A stretch of 64,000 bases of DNA from Branchiostoma floridae (taxonomy: Eukaryota > Chordata > Leptocardii > Amphioxiformes > Branchiostomatidae). Positions 59,446-64,000 of the stretch are shown one piece after another. The stretch spans positions 29,455,582-29,519,581 of the forward strand of contig NC_049979.1 in NCBI RefSeq assembly GCF_000003815.2. Direction: 5' to 3'. A program made the translations under genes and the position numbers. The notes beneath the pieces are model-generated. The model worked only from the letters and a program-made list of their open reading frames with translations, was not told the origin of the DNA and searched no databases. The first letter of the stretch is position 1. Each line of letters opens with the position of its first letter.

Positions 59446-60649
59446 TCGGCAACACAATGCTTGCATGTGACCATGTATTAAATGACCTTCACAAGAGGAG
59501 CTTTCCTTACCCCTGCCATCGTGTTGCCAGTAAACCCCAGTCTTCAGATACAGCCCAATAATGGCCTAATGCTCGGAGAGTAGACGACATAAGCACCGGA
59601 TCAGCCTTCTCCTACAGAACTGCCGCTGAGATGGTGAGCTGATGGAGATAGCCCTAAAACCCAATCACAGAGGAAACCCAAAATTGCACCACATCCAGAT
59701 GCGCAGCCAGCCGACAGTGTGGCCTCATCTGTTGCTATGCAACAAATGCGGAGGAGAACAGCTGGCCAATGAGAGGAGGTTCTGTGGAGGGCGATACATC
59801 CCCATAAGGGAGGCCCAGAGTAAAGCGCAATCTACGCCAGGCATGCATAATTCGGTGCCATCTGACAGCCCGTGCTGGCATGATCCTGTAAGTAATGCCT
59901 CCAGTGCGTCAGTTGCTTAGTAACCATTGATTCTGTGTGGTACAAGCCACACATTACCCACAGTGGGAGATGGAGAACACTTGTCCCAGGCCCTGTAATT
60001 TCTCCTCCAACCTCTAGGCACTATGTGCACTTGCTTGGAGAATATTACCTCCTCCATACACGGCAAGATCAAAATAGAAACCAGAATTCCGGCAGCACAT
60101 CGCTTCCAAACAAGCAGAGTAGAGCACCTCACATAGCAAACAGGGCAGATGTTTATATTTGGGGAGGCTATAGCCCACATTTGGAGTGCCTCCTGCAGTT
60201 GAAAAACCCTTTGACCTTTGTTCCTTTAGATCAATGCCTGCACATGGGTCCCCCATCAATACCTGTACCCTGACAGCCCCATCGTGCTGCAGCCCTTCAA
60301 GTAGAACTGAGTTATGAGACCCAAGAATCAGCTTATTTGCACAACAGAACACATTCAATTAATGGGATTTTCCACACACCGCAACATTTTTTGAAATATG
60401 TTATTTGGGGCATCATCATCAAATCAATTATTCAGCAGAAAAGATAAGGTGCATGTTCGCACTGATTATGCATCACATGGTTTTTGATAACAGGAACCCT
60501 AGAAAGAAAAGGCAGAAGGCATCCCATCCATCATTTTTGAGGGGAGGTGTCACATTGATCCTAACATAGACCAACTGAGCAACCATCCTTTACCACAGGG
60601 AAAATGGTTTCTAATGCTAGACATCTTTGAGGTACACCTCAAGCATTTT

Positions 60650-60875
60650 TTCCTGAAATGAGGGTCTGCATGGAGGGACCCAACATTTTATGCTCAATTC
60701 AGAAGAACCGATATTTATTCTGCTGACGTCAAGGTAAGAAATTACGAAAAAATTTGGCCGCCTTGCTACGAATTGTACGAAGAGGGCAGCTTTCCCTACA
60801 AATTTTTGGAAAATCAAAAATAGGCTGCCAAGACCTTATTAAAAATGGGCATGCAGACCCTCTGAAATGACCTGT
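60650..60875. mobile_element. Probable MITE with GAGGGTCTGCATG arms
   Basis: TGAAATGAGGGTCTGCATGG near 60655 is mirrored by GCATGCAGACCCTCTGAAAT near 60850. The interior is AT-rich and non-coding. No clear target duplication was seen. Confidence 0.55.
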
Positions 60876-61264
60876 GATGCTTCATCATGTTATCTATATA
60901 CCATTAATGGCTCCCTGTTTGCTGGTCTAGAGTTACAGTTGTACTGTACTCAGGGGGCCCATGATGAAAACTGGGAATGATGAAGGTCAGGAAAAAAACA
61001 CCATGTCCCATCCACATCATGTAAACAGTGCAGCCCAGGATCCTGGTGTATAAACACACCCCTCTCTGCCTGCCAGGAGCCTGGCATACTTCATCAAAGC
61101 TGTCCATATGTAGTCAGCAGGGCTGCTTATCTTACCACTTCCTGTGGGGAAAGGCACAACAGCCTGCTGTCTGTGGATGGGCCAGGGGAAACAGAACACT
61201 GCTTATCAGGAACTGCTGGGGGAGGTTACTCTCTAAGCAGAGGTTCGGCTCTGGCTGTTTTTAC

Positions 61265-61460
61265 GTGTTTTAAAACATGAAGAAAACAGTACAAAACAGA
61301 TGAAGATGTCTAAAAACATGTCAAGAAAACAGTACCGGCAATGTCAGTATCCTGAATTGAAGAGCAGTCCAAGCTGGAGAGGACACTCCTACCAGGCTGG
61401 AACAATTCTACTCTACTCTAGTACAAAACAGATGAAAATGTCTAAAAACATGTAAAAAAA
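61265..61460. repeat. Two direct copies of an ACAAAACAGATGAARATGTC unit
   Basis: ACAAAACAGATGAAGATGTC followed by TAAAAACATGT near 61291 is repeated with one change near 61421, separated by unrelated sequence. Confidence 0.7.
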
Positions 61461-63348
61461 AAATAAGTAGTAGTCAAACATCTGCTTGGAGAGTAGGAGA
61501 AGGTTGTAGATGGCATCAAAATGCAAAATTAACTAAATATTAGATCTATAGCAGATAAATCAAAACCTACATGTCATATGTTCACAAGTTTTTTTTTAAC
61601 TCTGTCAAACGCCAATTAAAAGGATATTCATTAATTCACCCAATCATTATCCGATCATCATCCACAGAACAATAACTAAAGATATATCATACTTTATATA
61701 TCAGGTTGCTTTTATGGTTGCATGATCTTACAGAGTCAGAGTGTCCTTCTGCCATTCACCAGGCATGTTCTGTTCGAAATTAATCACTTGGATCAAAAAC
61801 AAGTTCAAGTCCTGTGGTTGGATAATTTGCAGAGATTTCCCTTTGTTGATGTTTTTTTCCAGGGCTTGGAGCTTCATTATTTGACTTGGCAAACATTGAT
61901 TATTAGAACCTTTGTGCGTCCTGTTTTTGAATGGACCAGTGACACTGAGCCACATCAGCTGTTGTTACTGCCTGTACCAGTAACATCGTGAATGCTCGTC
62001 AACCGAGAGGGTCATCAACAGTGTCTGTGTCAGTAAAGCTAACATCGTAACTTCCATTCAGCCGACAACAGTACTTATTCCTACTGAAAAACTAACGTTA
62101 GCAAGAAGCAGTCTTTATCAACAAGCAGTCTTTATCGTTCTCGCTGCAATTCAAAAACACATTGTTTTGCAAATCAGGTCAAAAAGAGATTAAAAATAAA
62201 TAAAAAGACAGTTTCCACACATACGTGCAGTACTGTGAAGTACCAAGGACAATCGCCTTGCCTTTTTGTGACAGGGTTGTTACAGGGATACGAAAGTGGG
62301 GTGGAAATACAAATAAGGGCCCATTAATCAGTTGACTGCCACTGGACCATAAAACAATAAGGGAGAACTAATGAACTTGAGCAGAGAAAGGAAATGATAC
62401 TTTGTTCCACTTGATAACACCCGATCCACAACACCACAAAGGAAAGAAGTGTTTTTCTTTTGTTCCATGCGCCCGTAAACAACCGAACAATGAAACTACA
62501 ACCACAGGTTTTCACACAGCAGATAGGGTGATTTGCATAAGTCTGATACACAGATAAAGGGTTGACAAGACTCATGCTGAGTTGGACTGCAGGAGTTTGT
62601 GCGTATAACGTGTATAAATTCTGGTACCAGTCAAGGAGAAACCGCCATCTGACTCGAGTACTACAGTTTTTACCCTGAGGGCTGAAATAATGACTGGATT
62701 GTCAACAGCTGAGCTAAGAACTTAGGCTGCAAGCATTAGTACAAATGTGTTGGTATTACACATTGAATTTCCCTACAAGCCTGGTTGAAAATGTTCAAGA
62801 AATTCTGCATAATGGTTTCAAATTATGTGAGGTTTACAGAAAAAATTACATTTCTAAAGAAGGCACTCCATGTCCCATGGACCTACTTTCTAAGTTGAAC
62901 TCAGGTACCCCCCGAGCTGAATACAAAAGGCGATGATGGAAAAACTTGTGGGAGTCAGAACAATACGAGCAATCGCTGTTATTGTTTACATCCGGGGTAT
63001 TCGGCGCACGAGCGCTGACTGGTAGGCAAAAAGCGTTAGGAGATCAGATTACTAATTAGCATACCGGCGCGGAAGCAGATCGTACTGTTTACGCGAATTT
63101 GCGCATTTTCAGCCACGTTTTTATCGCATCCATGGGATTTTTTCAGATTTTGTATTTTTTTCACTACTTCTTAGTCTTTTTTTTTTTTTTCTTGTGTAAT
63201 ATTTTGGGAGAAAATGACCCTTGCCCTCTTGACTTCCGTCATGTGTTTCCGGTTGTTTTGATTTTCCCGCCGTACGGGCTTTCTGTCATCCTTTCCGGGC
63301 TGTTATATTTCTGTTCCTAATGTGGTTTAATTAATACGTTTAATCAAT

Positions 63349-63899
63349 ATGAGTTCTTCAAACAGCTACATTAGCTCTTTGGAGCCTAATGACCGAACCA
63401 GGTATTTTGAGAAATTAATGGTAAGTGTCGAAGACGCCGGCGATAGTTCAAACCCGGAAGTGACTGGTTCGGCGGTGACTGGTGACGGTGTACGCCTACC
63501 TGACCCATACAGTCTGACAGGTGAGGATCATGTGTACATGTGTTTCTAGATTTTGATAAGGTAGATTTTTGTGTCAGATAAAGGTTACAAAACATGAGTA
63601 CGTGTAAATGTGTTTGTTGCTAATCTCTAGAAATTCTGGCTACGTAACGTTATGTTTATTATCATTTGTATGTTATACAGGTTGGAAGGATGATTTGAGC
63701 CTCTGGCCAGATACGGACTATGGGTGCATCTACACCTACCTAATCGAGGCTCCAGGTCCGTTTAACGGAGAAGCCATGAAAGCCTATAAATCCCTGGAGG
63801 CGTACAATCTCTTTATAAGTGGCCATGTGAGGGAGTGCAGGTACCACCCTATTGGAAAAAATGTGAAGGTCTGCTTCCTTAAGGCCAAGGTTGTGCCAG
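63349..63899 (+). CDS. Partial gene, SWIM/YqaJ-type uncharacterised family (5' two exons)
   Basis: Exon 1 (63349-63520) starts with ATG after an in-frame stop-rich leader and ends with a GTGAGG donor. Exon 2 (63681-63899) follows a TTATACAG acceptor and ends with a GTGGGT donor. The junction glycine codon is in phase. The translated part has a Ser/Asp-rich start (MSSSNSYISSLEPNDRTRYF), then LPDPYSLTG-WKDDLSLWP, DYGCIYTYLIEAPGPFN, MKAYKSLEAYNLFISGHVRE and VCFLKAKVVP. The combination of a YTYLIE-like stretch and AYKSLEAYN-F-SGHV resembles the N-terminal part of animal proteins of unknown function. In those, a SWIM zinc finger and a YqaJ-type exonuclease domain usually follow. The rest lies beyond the window, so neither domain can be confirmed. 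Such genes are often multicopy and may be transposon-derived. Confidence 0.65.
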
Positions 63900-64000
63900 G
63901 TGGGTGTTGGAGTGCATTGGAACAATATTTCTACTTACATGTACCTGTAGTGAGAACTCTTGAAGATGAAGAATGAGATGCGTGATTAGTATTTAACTGT

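Larger units (their letters stand above)
54143..63348. other. Region upstream of FoxN2/3
   Basis: No coding exon was recognised in 9.2 kb. It should contain the FoxN2/3 promoter and a 5' untranslated exon. A CpG-containing stretch with AAGATGGCG near 57455 is one candidate. It contains several X-box-like palindromes, a hairpin element at 56077-56188, a 200-base tandem duplication at 59060-59445 and an inverted-repeat element near 60650-60875. Confidence 0.5.

Noticed and set aside
1-64000. CRISPR array, prokaryotic operon or integrated phage
   Set aside because: Spliced genes, SINEs and MITEs show a metazoan nuclear genome. The tandem repeats found lack regular spacers.

Overview
This window looks like genomic DNA from an invertebrate deuterostome, most probably an amphioxus (Branchiostoma). 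Three things point there. There is a single pre-duplication FoxN2/3 gene. The exon-intron architecture is vertebrate-like, with conserved protein sequence. The introns and spacers are packed with small inverted-repeat DNA elements (MITEs) and SINEs. I could not run a database search, so the species call is an inference.

Layout, left to right. Bases 1-2860 are repeat-rich spacer. A drug/metabolite-transporter-like gene (about 2921-3929, +) appears broken between its second and third membrane segments. Bases 6237-28934 (-) hold a complete 24-exon PPP1R21 gene (781 residues; every splice phase closes), whose introns carry most of the mobile elements. About 0.9 kb away, head to head, is TMEM223 (29840-31401, +, two coding exons). 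After a repeat-bearing spacer comes FoxN2/3 (35510-54116, -, eight coding exons, 542 residues, full forkhead domain), followed by about 9 kb of upstream DNA containing several RFX-type X-box palindromes. At the right edge (63349 onward, +) the first two exons of a gene resembling the SWIM/YqaJ-type uncharacterised family run out of the window.

The genes do not form an operon. PPP1R21 is an endosomal adaptor (FERRY complex), TMEM223 a mitochondrial inner-membrane protein linked to respiratory-chain assembly, and FoxN2/3 a forkhead transcription factor. The notable relationship is positional. FOXN2 followed by PPP1R21 in the same orientation is also the arrangement I recall for human chromosome 2p16.3, so this looks like conserved microsynteny, with TMEM223 lying between them here.

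Mobile DNA includes two inverted-repeat elements with 9-bp target duplications (Mutator-like), a two-copy family with 8-bp duplications (hAT-like), a 2.4-kb element whose ends carry many GGACG/CGTCC sub-repeats, a 1.5-kb element with GTGCGCG sub-terminal motifs, and SINEs whose heads derive from tRNA or 5S rRNA but whose 3' bodies are alike. I saw no functional rRNA or tRNA gene, no CRISPR array and no intact transposase or reverse transcriptase.
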